From NCBI GenBank assembly GCA_036852015.1, contig JAANDG010000507.1, positions 43,334 through 107,333 of the forward strand: DNA of 64,000 bases, in the 5' to 3' direction. Shown in pieces: positions 54,301-64,000 of the stretch. The first letter of the stretch is position 1; the number at the start of each line of letters is the position of its first letter. The notes below the pieces were generated by a model. It worked only from the letters and a program-made list of their open reading frames with translations, was not told the DNA's origin and ran no database searches. Position numbers and translations under genes: made by a program. The stretch comes from Pelodera strongyloides (taxonomy: Eukaryota; Nematoda; Chromadorea; Rhabditida; Rhabditidae).

Positions 54301-57300
54301 ACAGAGCTGGTGTTCTGTCACATTTTCCCCATTTTCTCCAACACACGCTGCGGCGATCAACGGGACAAGGTGGTTCTGAAACGAAACATCGATCTCGATT
54401 CTCGAAACTCGATCACAAATCTCAAGTGCACTTTTCCAGTGCAGCTATTGTAGAAAATCCTTTCGCTGTCATTCAATGACGAGAGAATACTATTATGTTT
54501 TTACTTTACTGATAGAAGTGACCAATTTCCCACAATCCACGGGAAACTTGAGAAGCAATCCCTCCGTGGTGCAGTACTCTTCCATAATTCGAAGACAAGA
54601 ACCTAGAAATTAGGTTTTCTTTGTTTAGTGAGCGAAGCATTATTAAAACTGTACGAATTATTGTCCTATAATGTTGATAGCTAACTATGTAACACTAAAC
54701 GAGATTGCCCCGTAAATGAGTATTTGAAATTTCTATGTTTAAAAACACCCACTGTATGAAGCAGTATGCCCGCATTTGGAGACATCAAATCGCAGTCGTC
54801 TGGTAATATCAAGTATTCGTGTACATTCTTCTTTGTGTTTCTTGCATACGTCGAGCTTATAAGCTGTCGAAAACTTCTAAAACAAGTCGCACTGCATACA
54901 TATGCCAATAACAGCTTTCGATAACAACCGTCTTCCTAATAAACATTAACTATTAGGAGCATTTTGGAAGACTGATACTTACTTATTGTTAGTACAAAAC
55001 ACTCACCAGGCACAACTCGGATGTAAGCAGATCTTCCAAAGATGTGCAAATCTCGTCGTAAATTCTTGAGAGAACACCATTCCGAATAGCGAGCTAAACG
55101 TAGTTCTGGCTTTTTTCAAACATACTAGTGAAAGTAGCAATACATATTGTATGTACAGTACTAATCATGCTTTTCGTAGTGTCAAATCCGATACTGATAT
55201 TTTTTGGCCAAGAAATGGCCAAACAGTTCATTTTCAGAGTCTAACATCCGGTGGGGCGCAAGAAATCCTTACCTCTGGGTAAATTTCGAAGCAAAACTTT
55301 GTCACCCGCCAATCGCGCGCTTCACCGAATAATACCGCACAACGTCCACGAAGGAAGTTAACGAAGTTCTAAATATATGGAAAGTATTACAGCGCCAACG
55401 GTAAGGATAGTTCTAGTCATTTATGTAAGTATCCATATGTGAACAACTAATGTACTGTTTCAAATTAAATTGGGAATTCAGCACTCACATCGTCGCGGAC
55501 AAATGCTTCGGCTATAATTTGCGTATCGTTTAAATGTTCGAGCATCAACTTCCAACAGTAGTGATCCTAAAACATAATTCTTTTAATTAAAGAATTTTTT
55601 TCAGACGTGGTGACAAGGAACGGGCAGAAATGTGATCTATTTTTTTGAACTTCGCCTGGTTGGTACAAATATATGAGACATACTCTAAAATAAGCCGAGG
55701 GACACAACTTCTCGACCGCAGATTTACATTGCCCAAGGATCTCGATCCGGAAGTCCGCCAGACAAGTCATACCAAATTGCTCAAAAAGATATATTATACA
55801 TCTGTTAACGATTGCATTTATGCTAACTACCAAAGTTAGTAACATCATCGTGTAAGCGAGTCGAGTGTACTCGATCTTCTGTCTTATGCCTCATGCTTGA
55901 AGCTTGTATTCATGGAGTAACGAGATTATTCAATACAGGACAGGCACGCGTTCGAATAGCCAACCAGACACAAGGGTCCATTCCGGTGATCGGTGCATTG
56001 TTGTTTTGATACATCCAGCACTGTAGAGAGAGGGAAATCATTCACAGTGGTAAACTGAAATGAAAATGTTTTATAAAATGAAAGTGCAGGTGAATCTCAT
56101 TGCGAAGATGAAGATAATAGTTAGTCTTTCTCGAATCACGAACCGCAATTTGCATGCATAACTCTTCGGACTTTTCGCACGCGGTTGGGAAAATCAGATC
56201 CTGAAATATTTCGCCTGAGTGCTAAGATTCCAGGGTCGTGTCTTCCATGATGTTTTAGTATCGCCAGAATTACGGATATTGATCTAGTTTGGTCTACAAA
56301 TAGCCAACGGGTTTGGCTTATATTTGGGCAACCTTCAAGTGAAAGTCGGTACCAAGAAGGAGAAACCTCCCTACCGTTACTGTAGAATTTTCCAGCAAAC
56401 GCAGGAATTCTCCAACTTGAGCGCATTCAGTTCTGTCGTCGCATCGACGTTCGAGAATCTGTACGTATATGTACTAGAAAGAAACTGACGCTTGGTACAA
56501 CCTCCGTAACTGTCCTGCGACCGTGAATTAAAAAGAGGTGAAAAATCAATATGGCAAACGAATAACAGATACATGCTATCTTGTTCAGTCTACACATACA
56601 TACATCGTTAATCACTATTTAAAAACGTAAATAATAGCTGAGTTACAACCTCAATCTGCTTAGAGATGGAACTGTCCGGAAACTTCTGATAGTCGATGAC
56701 GAAATCACGACTTTTTCTCAGCTCATCACATCTCCAATTATTACGCATGCAGTCAGCTAACAGCACCTAAATTGAAAACGTGTAACTGCGTGGGCAAGTA
56801 CCTGAACACCACGTGAAGCGTGGCAGTCCACCGAACGAATTTGTGATCAAATTATTTTTTTAAATAATGTTATCACTCATGTCAGTCGATGGAAAACATT
56901 CTCGAACACAGGAAATTTTCGTGAACAGGAGCCTAAAGGAAACTAACTTCGCAAAATAGCAGCTCTCGGTGTATCCAAATTCCGCGCTCGCAGAGTGACA
57001 TAGTCGAGTCTCTCGTTAGCTAAAAGTTACTCTACAAAAAAGATTAGCACTACACTCACATCCAGAATAAAGGGGTGACATTGTACAAAATGCATGCAAC
57101 ATAGTTACATAGTTGCCAAGGTGATAAAAAGAAAAATAACAATGATTGTGCAAAAATGATTAGTAACTGTCTCGGAGATAAACTAGATATAAAACTATAT
57201 AAAAAAACAGAGCAAACCTCTAAAACATTCTGACACTGCAATTGATACTCCTTACACAACATATTTAGTACTTCGATCTTTGTTCCCTAAATATTGGTTG

Positions 57301-60300
57301 GTAAGTATGTGCTATGTACAATTAACGTTTTTTTCTGTAAAAACATTATTAGGCTTCATTGAAAGTTCTTTCAAAAATTTCAAATGAGAAAGTGCAGTGA
57401 AGCTAATGTTTCATTTTCTCACAAAAAAATAGGAGCGCAAAAACACAAACCTTAGAAATTGACCCAAAATGTTCGTCGACAAACTTGGTGCATCTTGATA
57501 TATCCTTACATGCTCGAGCAAAACTCTGTACAGTGTCCTTGTTGGTTGCCAAACCATATTTCAACTGCATACTTTCTGAATAAAACTAGTTGCCATTCAT
57601 GGACTAAGCAACCGGACCAGATGTGGGTACAATAATGGTTTTGAAATTTGTACACATTGTACTAGTCGAAATGCAATCCAACTATGCCTACTCTGCCTAA
57701 TAAATAATCTAGTCGCACCTGCTTCGAAAATTATCGTTTCACAGCGATATTTTGACGGCTTCATGTAGCAGAATTCACGGGTGCGCTGCAATGGCAAAGA
57801 ACTAGCAAACACCGCGTGAACCAAACCAAACTAGTTGACAAGCAAAAATTACTGTACCTGACAAGTGATTTTTGGATTCGCAATAAACACATAATTTTAA
57901 CCGACCACGCAAATTGGGTGTACGAAGAGTTCTTTGATGTCGCACATATCCCACAGGCTGGTATCCTCGCCCGCCACCGGAAAAAAAATCAATACGTAAA
58001 TTTATCCAACAATTCTACCCAAAGTAAAAAAATTTACAATGCAGTGATATGCTAGCCAAGCTGTACCACTGCATGGTATTTATTTTCAGCCTCAATTCGA
58101 ACAACTGCATATGTGCCGTCTTATAATCCCGTATTTCCCATTGTTAGTGATTCCTCACCCTGGAGTCAGCTTGTCTATAACTTGATATACCCTTTCAAGG
58201 GAGAGGCTCACGAGAAATATGTTTCCTTCACTTTACCTTGCATAGAATGTCCGGAATTTCAGAAATATTACTGTGAAAACCGCCTAGAAAGGATCAATTT
58301 TTGCGCTTTTAGGGCTTTCCTGTGTTGGAAACGCCTCTTTATAATTGTAGGAATGATCTCTATTCATTTGAACATTATTGCGCTGAACAAGAATGCAATT
58401 GCACGGATATAAACCGTAAAAACTAATTGCTGTGTTGCTGACTACGGTCTACGGTCGAACGGGGGTCGAACGAACCTGGTCGAACTGCTTTGCATAGAAT
58501 ATCTATGCGAGTTCGACATGCAAATTAATGCGGTTTTCACAGTAAATTTCTGAGATACCGGACATTCCGCCCAAGTAAATTGAAGAAAAAATTTTTCTCG
58601 TGAGCCTCCTCCCTTTAAGGAAGTGATTATTATTTTTTTTGTAATTATGAATGCAAATTCCTGAATTTAGCAACAGGAAACTTTTACTGTAGTTTTCATC
58701 GTTTATTTTACGTAAAACAATGAAAAACAGTGTGTTTCAGCAATATCTCTTAGCTTCCCTATTTTATTTTGTTGCACTCTTTTCATCGGAAGATCGATCA
58801 ATACTCACCTTTTTTTACCAAGTATCTTTCCAAAAATCTTTTTTTAATGCTCTTTGCTTAAGGTTACTATTGCACAATCAAAATAAAGCATAAGAACAGG
58901 GTGATTTTCTAGTGAACCCATCCCTCTAAAATACTTGCTTAACTAATATGTACCACTTAGCAGGGCTGCGGTAGTTGTTTTATAAATTCGCGGTAGCTAA
59001 GCTTTTTGAGCATGCTCTCCTGCCTCGGGGGGCAAAGGTAATTTAATATAATTTTTCCATTGTGAATGTTTTCCGCCATACTATCAATATAAAATATTCA
59101 AACAGGTGCACATCTTAGTGAACCTATCCTTCTAAGCTAAGGATAATATGAAACATGCATAACCTGTGCAGTCACCAAACATAAAATAAAAAAATCCCAC
59201 AGAAAACATGACTGTTTCATCCACAAGGAAAGTAAAACTCACCGAAGTAAGTGCGTTGCAGAATGTTCTGTTATGGAGACATGCATATTTGGCTACAGGA
59301 ACTAGCTGAAATTCATGATCATAGTCGTATGAAAGGATGGGCTCTATGCTGAAAGAATCTTTATATTTATATGATCTTTGAGCGGAATTTTCGGTGTAAC
59401 AGGGGTGAATCGTTTGGTTTGTATACATTGTTAAAACCGTTAATACCCCCCCCCCCTTAGCTACGTTATTGAGTACTAATGAAATGGGCATAATATTTTT
59501 CGTGGACCGACCCTTTAACATGCATAACGGAGCTGTGAAAAGCTCCAAACACAAAAACTTACTTTTTCTTTAATAGATAATAATCCAAAAATGCAGCGCT
59601 GTTCACTTCGCAGAAGATCGGCCAAATTTCCGTCAATTTTTGGAATAAAAGTTATCAGATCAAAAGCACCGCAATATTTGTCGTACGCAGCTGATATTTC
59701 CGCGGGACTAGCTTTAGAATAGTTCCCCACGGTTTCGCAATACAACATTTCTTCGTCCAAAGTGGAGCAGTTGGATTTCAGCTTCCTATCGCAAGCTGCT
59801 TTGTAAATCTAAAAAAAGATTATTTCTCTATTCAGTTTCGCGAGTTTTGTTGTGCTCTTGTGTAGTTTTCGCAGTGGATCATTGACAAAAAAAACCTATA
59901 CTTGCAAAATATGACAAGGCTGCGATGAGCGTCCATGAAAAAGTAAAATTCTATATTCTAAATAGCAAGCACGTTCTATTGGCATGATGTGCCTTTCTGA
60001 GTTAATATGACGTTGTGAGCACAGAGTATGACGTTGTGAAATTTTTTAAACGTACGAGGCACGGTGTTGGCCAGACTTCATCGCCAGCGCACAGAAATGA
60101 CTTAGTCAAACAATGTTTCTCAAACCATTCGTCCTGCTCAGAAACATGCTAAAGATACTCCTTTTTATTCAGTACAAACAAGTACATTTATTTGTATTGC
60201 TCGCTTGTCATGAATTTATATCACTACAGTGCAAACAAACAAAGCTAGATTGCCATGCACGCAAAGTTTGACTATCTATCATTGTCATGGCCACGTCCTA

Positions 60301-63269
60301 GAATGTAAACATAAACTATATGACTATGATAAAACTTTAGCAGTTAAAAAAACAGGGAAAAATTTGAAGGGGGGTATGTAGAATGGAGGTAATTGCATTT
60401 ACATGTAACTTATCCAAAGTTTTCTACTTATGGTATGATTGGAAACAACGCCATGATAAATGAGAATGATGTTAATGACCAAACTCAATTTCGCAAAGCC
60501 TTGCAACAGCAACTACATTTCAATTTTGCTACATCTCAATTTTACAAACCAAACTCAATATCTCAGTTTTTTCATAAATATACCTGCTGGAGTGCTGTAC
60601 AATACGCCGCCGGAGTCCCATCAGCGGTTGCGCACCTTTTCGTCGTTAGTGCTAGTGCAGTGCGCACGTGCTGGAATATTTAGTTGCAAACATGAAACGG
60701 GTCTTACGAATCGTCCCGATTCGTCCCGATTTGAATGTATGCAACTTACTTAAGCTAATGCATGTCAACATCAAACTCGTACTGGTAAAACTTGAAACTC
60801 GTACTGGTTTAAGGCGGCATGGCCGGGGTGACTATCATAGCCGGGGTGACTATCATAACAAAATTATGGATTCTCCGAACGCTAAAGCGAAATACCGTCC
60901 GGTTTTTGAGACGCACCGTGGACAGTTGAAATCTTGCGTATTTGTTAATTTGCTCGGATTTCGCTCGTTTTTTTATTGTAATTTATGTACATTTGCATAA
61001 GCTGCATAAGATACATGCGTACTCGATGTGTTTCAAAAACCGGCCGGTTTTTCGCTCGCGTAAAGGTCCACACTAGACGATGGTGACTTACCGGTGGAGT
61101 ATAATTCCAAAACAGCTGGCACCAATATTCGTTTGTAGAACATTCTTCAACCATCAACTCGTCGCAAACCGGGCCATCGCCCAGATAAAGACACGGCTTC
61201 ATCTGGCAATATTATATAGAAAATGAAATATATATATCTCGTATCGTAGAAAAATCACTGCCTTAATATAATAATATAATATTTATTACGCACACAAAAA
61301 TGTACACGCACAGTTTGTCGATAAAATACACAAAGACATAAAAAGCGAACAAAAAAGAAATACAACAATATACAGGAGATCATAACTGAAGACTACGAAT
61401 GTGAAAATATTGTCGGATTGCTCTCAATCATTAACGAGGTTCGATGTACGAATGAGTGTCTGCGTACCATTTTAATTACTCTGGAAATAATGACCTTTGA
61501 TCTACCTCTACGTGTGATAGAAACTCGAAACTTGTACATTGTTTGTAAGTGTATTCCACACTTACCGGCCAATATTTTCCGGAGCATTTTAGCATCAGCA
61601 CTCTTTCTTCGATCTACTAGTGAATCCAAGTTTAAAGCAACATTTCTTTCATTACTAGAGGGAGTTTCGTTATACTTAAATATAAACAAATAAACTTCGA
61701 CAAATAAACTTCAATACTAATGAACAAATACAACTGTTATTCCCGCTAAAGACAGGCCAAAGCAGTCTCAAGTTATGGGGTAGTAAAAATTCACGACCTT
61801 CTCTGTGATCCAAGGAGCTCTTCTTTCCAGGCAGGCCTCCATGTACCACTGAATGCAAGTGAGTTAACCTCGAAAATTAGTTCCGTTGAACAATTTCCGT
61901 TCCTCTCTTCGGAGTGAGTTATTGCTTTGGCTTTGAGACAAATCAATGAAACCAGTTTGGAAAGCAGGGAATATTTGCAGATGGCGATGTCTGATTGCGC
62001 AATTGAAAAATGTGCCGTACCAATATTGAAGTACCAGACTTCTTGTTTACGGGCGAGATTATCTGAATCAAACTATGCAAGAAGAAGCTACCATGCAACC
62101 TCGGCCCATTTCCTTTGAGATCGGAGACACCTCCAGTTTACATGAGTTCCATAGCACGCGGTCGAAAGGCAAGGTTAGCGTCTGGAAGCAATATCTATTC
62201 GAAAAGTACGCAAGAACATTAAAGGGATAGGTTCACTAGGATTTGCACCTTTTTGGATATTTCCTATTTATTGATAGTATGGACGAAAACATTCATTCGA
62301 ATTTATAAAACAACTGGGGTACCACAGCCTAGCTAACAATAAGTGGTGAAATAGCGTGACTGGGTTAGAGATGTAGATATTGTTGTGATAGACAGATGGT
62401 GATAAAAGGGCCTGAATCTTCTACTGTCTCCAGTCCTGGTACGCTATTTCCCACTTATTAAATGAATACAAAACTTGCAATTGCAAAATGGCACGCGAAT
62501 TCAGAATACTCGAAATACACTTTAGTGCCGTTCCAGTGATCGAACCAGAATCGTCCCGGTGTCGTCTCGTACCAATCGAACGCCCGACATGTTTTCCAAA
62601 AATACACTCTTCCTCTCCAACCACTGCCTCCCTAAAAAGTTACTGGATAAGAAGTCGGTCACGAAAAAAAAACGCCGCGTCCGCACGTATACTTGCCTCG
62701 TTGACTTTTTCGATCAATATTTTCCGACAAGCTTCATGTGATTTATTTCGTCTCTCATATTCAGCCACACTGCATCCACCTTCAGCAATTTCCCAGCCAA
62801 CCCCTGACTCTAAAGCAGAAATATAACAGAATTCTAGCGAATGTTGACGTGGTCGTATCAAAATCATAATCCCTCGGGTGAGCAGGAATGTTCGCACTGT
62901 TTTGTCCATAGAACTTTATGAGGTAACCCTCACCTATTCCTGTAAATCTTCAATGTTTTTGTTTGTGCTTTTACTTTAGTCAGAATTGCATTTTCACGTT
63001 TCATAGTTATTCAATGTGGTATTAATTGAAAAAACTTGTGCGACATTTTGTGTTCGTATGTTATGTTATGTTGATGATCCAGGTAATTTTTTTTCGTTGA
63101 TGATCCAGGTAATTTCACCACCTAATCCCCAAGGGACTCTTGTCTTATTATTTTTCCCAAAATTCCCAATTTGTATACTATATAACACCCAAAAATGCAC
63201 AATACTTAACCTACCTGCCGCAACGTAGCCGCCGAGGAAAACTATCGAGAATGCGACAACAAGTTTCAT
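44976..63269 (-). CDS. Giant type I membrane protein with cysteine-pair repeats, 44 exons, no named family
   Basis: Exons, descending: 63269-63215, 62809-62693, 62627-62475, 62062-61869, 61848-61798, 61613-61566, 61202-61092, 59808-59563, 59455-59243, 57785-57719, 57575-57451, 57286-57218, 56766-56650, 56458-56375, 56200-56144, 56020-55937, 55779-55684, 55566-55489, 55368-55273, 55093-55007, 54876-54753, 54602-54505, 54375-54286, 54136-54064, 53886-53787, 53020-52828, 52697-52608, 52402-52319, 52123-51914, 51616-51548, 51458-51375, 51089-51009, 50777-50664, 47640-47552, 47441-47390, 47322-47217, 47139-47125, 46967-46864, 46223-46140, 45924-45848, 45763-45713, 45668-45502, 45311-45123, 44998-44976. 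All phases agree and the sum is 4,515 nt (1,504 residues plus stop). Signal peptide MKLVVAFSIVFLGGYVAA; ectodomain of about 1,360 residues with recurring close Cys pairs such as CKDISRC, CKEYQLQC, CMRNNWRC, CKKHKEEC, CKVHANIKAC; one membrane helix; cytoplasmic tail. The helical cysteine-pair pattern recalls nematode DUF19/T20D4.11-like domains, unproven. The acceptors of exons 3 and 9 and the donor of exon 42 are the weakest points. Confidence 0.75.
45123..45311 (-). other. Cytoplasmic-tail exon open in two frames (exon 43)
   Basis: With the donor after 45502 the exon reads KELPIECIHDHKPFNIHVYR and the protein ends DSHRLKF. With the stronger-looking donor four bases earlier (after 45506) it reads a Ser/Thr-rich chain (KSCLSSASTITSPSTS) and ends IVTV at 44984. 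Both frames are free of stops over 189 nt and both meet a stop in exon 44. I prefer the first because its codons look more like the neighbouring exons. Confidence 0.5.
45333..45501. repeat. CA/TG microsatellite
   Basis: Imperfect CA-rich repeat filling the intron between exons 42 and 43 of the cysteine-pair gene. The long minus ORFs rich in Cys and Val here are this repeat and not protein. Confidence 0.9.
45502..45668 (-). other. Transmembrane exon (exon 42) of the cysteine-pair gene
   Basis: It encodes IFSLAGMIFGIIVVLLGAGF followed by WFLLIRRQWQVEKMKDD. The hydrophobic run of about 24 residues is bounded by RR on the inner side, so the C-terminus is cytoplasmic. The 44-nt intron upstream is near the nematode minimum. 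Confidence 0.85.
46310..46430. repeat. GC-rich imperfect inverted repeat
   Basis: GCCGCCGCTGGTGCGCGGTG and GTGCGCCAGTGGTGCGGCGC with TGCGCCACAGGTG and CACTTGGCACACC between. The words resemble those of the elements at 48181 and 50331. It lies in the intron between exons 38 and 39. Confidence 0.45.
47125..47139 (-). other. 15-nt micro-exon (exon 37) of the cysteine-pair gene
   Basis: Between CCAG and GTGAGT only 15 nt remain. Using it, the phase 1 end of exon 36 joins the phase 1 start of exon 38 and the reading frame is kept (GSISDR). Without it, or with the acceptor 8 nt further upstream, exon 38 reads into a stop. Confidence 0.6.
48181..48346. repeat. GC-rich inverted repeat built on CCTACACCAGGC
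   Basis: GCCTACACCAGGCCCG, CGCCTACACCTCGCCTACAC and CAGGCGCACGTC at the left pair with AGGTGCGCCTGGTGTAGGCC and TGGTGTAGGCG at the right. The same words occur at 50331-50460. It is in intron 33 of the cysteine-pair gene. Confidence 0.7.
48570..48692. repeat. AT-rich inverted repeat
   Basis: ACTATGTTTAATATTTGTTT and GCGGAATTCGTTCTTACAC pair with GTGTAAGATATGAACGAATTC and CACAAACCAATATTAAACAT. Arms are about 45 bp with a loop of about 30. Confidence 0.75.
49103..49653 (+). CDS. Possible small nested gene (three exons, 56 aa)
   Basis: Exons 49103-49123, 49236-49344 and 49613-49653 join in phase from ATG to TAG. The donors are GTGAGC and GTTAGT, the acceptors TTTTCAG and ATTTCAG. The peptide begins MVRHTVKVLEKIVIRTTKAS and ends VIRGINEEWCST; it is charged and has no signal or membrane segment. 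I do not recognise it. It lies wholly within intron 33 of the minus-strand cysteine-pair gene. The ATG exon has no clear upstream acceptor. A chance chain of this size is possible. Confidence 0.35.
49391..49467. repeat. ATT microsatellite
   Basis: About 23 uninterrupted ATT/TTA units. Confidence 0.9.
50331..50460. repeat. GC-rich repeat with CCTACACCAGGC words
   Basis: GCCTACACCAGGCCTACACC and CAGGCCCACACCAGGCGCAC at the left and GTGGGCCGCCACGTC, TGTAGGCCGCGCACCGGCC at the right, related to 48181-48346. Arms are less complete than in that copy. Confidence 0.6.
50852..50871. repeat. GA microsatellite
   Basis: Run of about ten GA units. Confidence 0.8.
51261..51332. repeat. TA microsatellite
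   Basis: About 70 bp of nearly pure TA in the intron between exons 31 and 32 of the cysteine-pair gene. Confidence 0.9.
53028..53198. repeat. Family C element with a family A-like outer end, 8 bp from an exon
   Basis: TTAAAGCGAAATGCCAGC (the start of family A) leads into CTCTTTGGAAAATTTGCATA and CCTATGTATCC (the body of family C); the right side is complementary and ends with AAAGGAGCTAGCATTTAGCT. On the minus strand it lies directly upstream of exon 26 of the cysteine-pair gene, which starts at 53020. Confidence 0.7.
58113..58640. repeat. Inverted repeat of about 500 bp, imperfect
   Basis: AAGGGAGAGGCTCACGAGAA, CATAGAATGTCCGGAATTTC and ATTACTGTGAAAACCGC at 58196-58285 have inverted partners GCGGTTTTCACAGTAAAT, ACCGGACATTCCGCC and TTCTCGTGAGCCTCCTCCCT at 58530-58615. 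The plus ORF at 58113-58412 falls on this repeat and is not supported as coding. It fills the intron between exons 9 and 10. Confidence 0.7.
60883..61060. repeat. Family A inverted-repeat element in the cysteine-pair gene
   Basis: TAAAGCGAAATACCGTCCGG left end and CCGGCCGGTTTTTCGCT right end; the flanking TTAA is decayed. It ends about 30 bp past the exon 7 donor. Confidence 0.8.
61265..61345. repeat. Copy of the TTTATTACGCACACA repeat (family E)
   Basis: ATAATATTTATTACGCACAC, then CACAGTTTGTCGATAAA, match the arm of the palindrome at 35007-35260, one end only. Confidence 0.55.
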
Positions 63270-63276
63270 TCACTAA
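63270..63276 (-). promoter_or_regulatory. Candidate spliced-leader acceptor of the cysteine-pair gene
   Basis: On the minus strand ACGTTATTTAG ends 3 nt before the ATG at 63269. A minus-strand AATAAA at 63319-63314 precedes it by about 40 bp. Confidence 0.5.
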
Positions 63277-63313
63277 ATAACGTGAAAATGGTGAGTTCAG
63301 CATTTTTACTAAC

Positions 63314-63319
63314 TTTATT
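63314..63319 (-). terminator. Poly(A) signal between two minus-strand genes
   Basis: AATAAA on the minus strand, 112 bp after the stop at 63431 and 40 bp before the acceptor of the next gene. Confidence 0.4.
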
Positions 63320-63430
63320 ATGTTGAGCGTATATAATTCAGACTTTCACCAGTAGTCGTAGAACAAACGTTACGCCAGAAAAAATATAGAGGAGGTAGCA
63401 TAAATTGGAACTTACAATTTACAACGAAGA

Positions 63431-63583
63431 CTATCCTATGCAGCGGCGGAACAGAAGGACAATACTTGTGCCGGAGGCACGACCACATTTTAGAAAGTTT
63501 TGCATGCAGTTGACATTGAACAAGTCCAGCTGCGTTTCAGTGACGTTTTTTACAAAGACATCGTGCCGACAAACTCCCAAGTC
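63431..63583 (-). CDS. Last exon of an upstream gene of the same cysteine-pair type
   Basis: On the minus strand TTTGGACAG (AG at 63585-63584) is followed by a 50-residue open frame and TAG (63433-63431). It contains VCRHDVFVKNVTETQLDL and the close cysteine pair NCMQNFLKC, then CIG before the stop. The style (short phase-0 exon, paired cysteines, NVT glycosylation site) matches the ectodomain exons of the gene that starts 162 bp further on. The rest of the gene lies beyond the window. It could instead be an unused exon. Confidence 0.5.
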   Translation of the reverse strand, partial: DLGVCRHDVFVKNVTETQLDLFNVNCMQNFLKCGRASGTSIVLLFRRCIG

Positions 63584-63644
63584 CTGTCCAAATTTCTTTA
63601 TTAGAAAAAAAACATGGATAAGATTATTGACAAACGGTAAACCA

Positions 63645-63672
63645 AATACGATGCCACTAGTGGCATCGTATT
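63645..63672. repeat. Perfect 28-bp palindrome
   Basis: AATACGATGCCACT followed directly by AGTGGCATCGTATT, with no spacer. It lies about 60 bp upstream of the 63583 exon start, on the gene side facing the cysteine-pair locus. Confidence 0.9.
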
Positions 63673-63979
63673 CATAGTACGCTCCCCCAAGACTCAGTAG
63701 TTGGTTAGTCGGCTACATACACAAAGCGTGTTCGCTGGGTGATTATGAGACACTGTACTGGTTCCCTCGGAGGTAGTAAATTTAATGCACAATAAAGAGT
63801 AAAATGGTTTGATTATTCAGACGAAGAACCGGAGTTTCTCGTGTCATGGTTTTGTTTTGTCACACAAAATCGTAATAATTGCACAGAATACTGAAAACCC
63901 TTCGCCAGTTCGTCACCGAATGTTCCTCACCAATTTCCTATGAATCGAGGTAATTCATGCACGAATTTGAATTTTTTTC

Positions 63980-64000
63980 GTTTTTTTTTTTTTTTTTTTT
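63980..64000. repeat. Poly-T at the window end
   Basis: Uninterrupted T run reaching the last base; nothing can be said about its extent. Confidence 0.8.

Noticed and set aside
56377..56615. Minus ORFs across exon 14 in other frames
   Set aside because: The frame starting at 56458 joins its neighbours in phase and carries the cysteine pair CDDRTEC; the others do not.
58113..58412. 99-residue plus ORF with several cysteines
   Set aside because: It lies on one arm of a large inverted repeat; the other arm repeats it in degraded form.
61393..61689. ORFs of about 90-98 residues on both strands
   Set aside because: Only 61613-61566 on the minus strand fits the exon chain; the remainder is intron and a family E repeat.

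Overview
This is nuclear DNA of a small invertebrate, most likely a nematode. The genes are split into many short exons with GT-AG introns of about 40 bp to more than 3 kb. Three of the four gene starts I can place lie 2-11 nt downstream of an AG 3' splice site, as expected for spliced-leader trans-splicing. Tandem copies of TTAGGC (the nematode telomere unit) and scattered TACTGTAG-type words occur in introns. AT-rich introns are full of inverted-repeat elements. All identifications below come from reading exon phases and motifs by eye; no search was run.

Layout: 1-1,470 holds a decayed reverse transcriptase (two frameshifts) followed by a hammerhead-like core. 1,639-2,470 is the 3' end of an unidentified plus-strand gene. 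2,472-10,264 has no gene I can support. 10,265-17,035 (+) is a complete 12-exon SPOP orthologue (MATH, BTB, BACK; 413 aa). 21,174-35,362 (+) is a 27-exon N4BP2-like gene (polynucleotide-kinase P-loop domain, CUE-like regions, DUF1771, Smr; 880 aa). 36,904-42,972 (+) is a 14-exon gene (473 aa) with a possible DUF1917/C11orf68-like core and an RGG-rich C-terminus.

The minus strand from 63,269 down to 44,976 carries the most unusual locus: a 44-exon gene whose exons join in phase to 1,504 codons plus stop. It encodes a signal peptide, a very long ectodomain made of repeated cysteine pairs (often one pair per small phase-0 exon), one transmembrane helix and a tail of about 100 residues. I recognise no named family. 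A last exon of the same style, from another minus-strand gene, ends only about 160 bp upstream of its start with a poly(A) signal between, which suggests a tandem paralogue or an operon. A small three-exon plus-strand gene may be nested in its largest intron.

The introns hold at least three short inverted-repeat (MITE-like) families, including one with AGCGAAATACCGGCCGG ends at TTAA sites in 13 copies, a large Tc1/mariner-like foldback, several single palindromes, tRNA-derived SINEs and tandem repeats. Many ORFs in the window are only these repeats read through.
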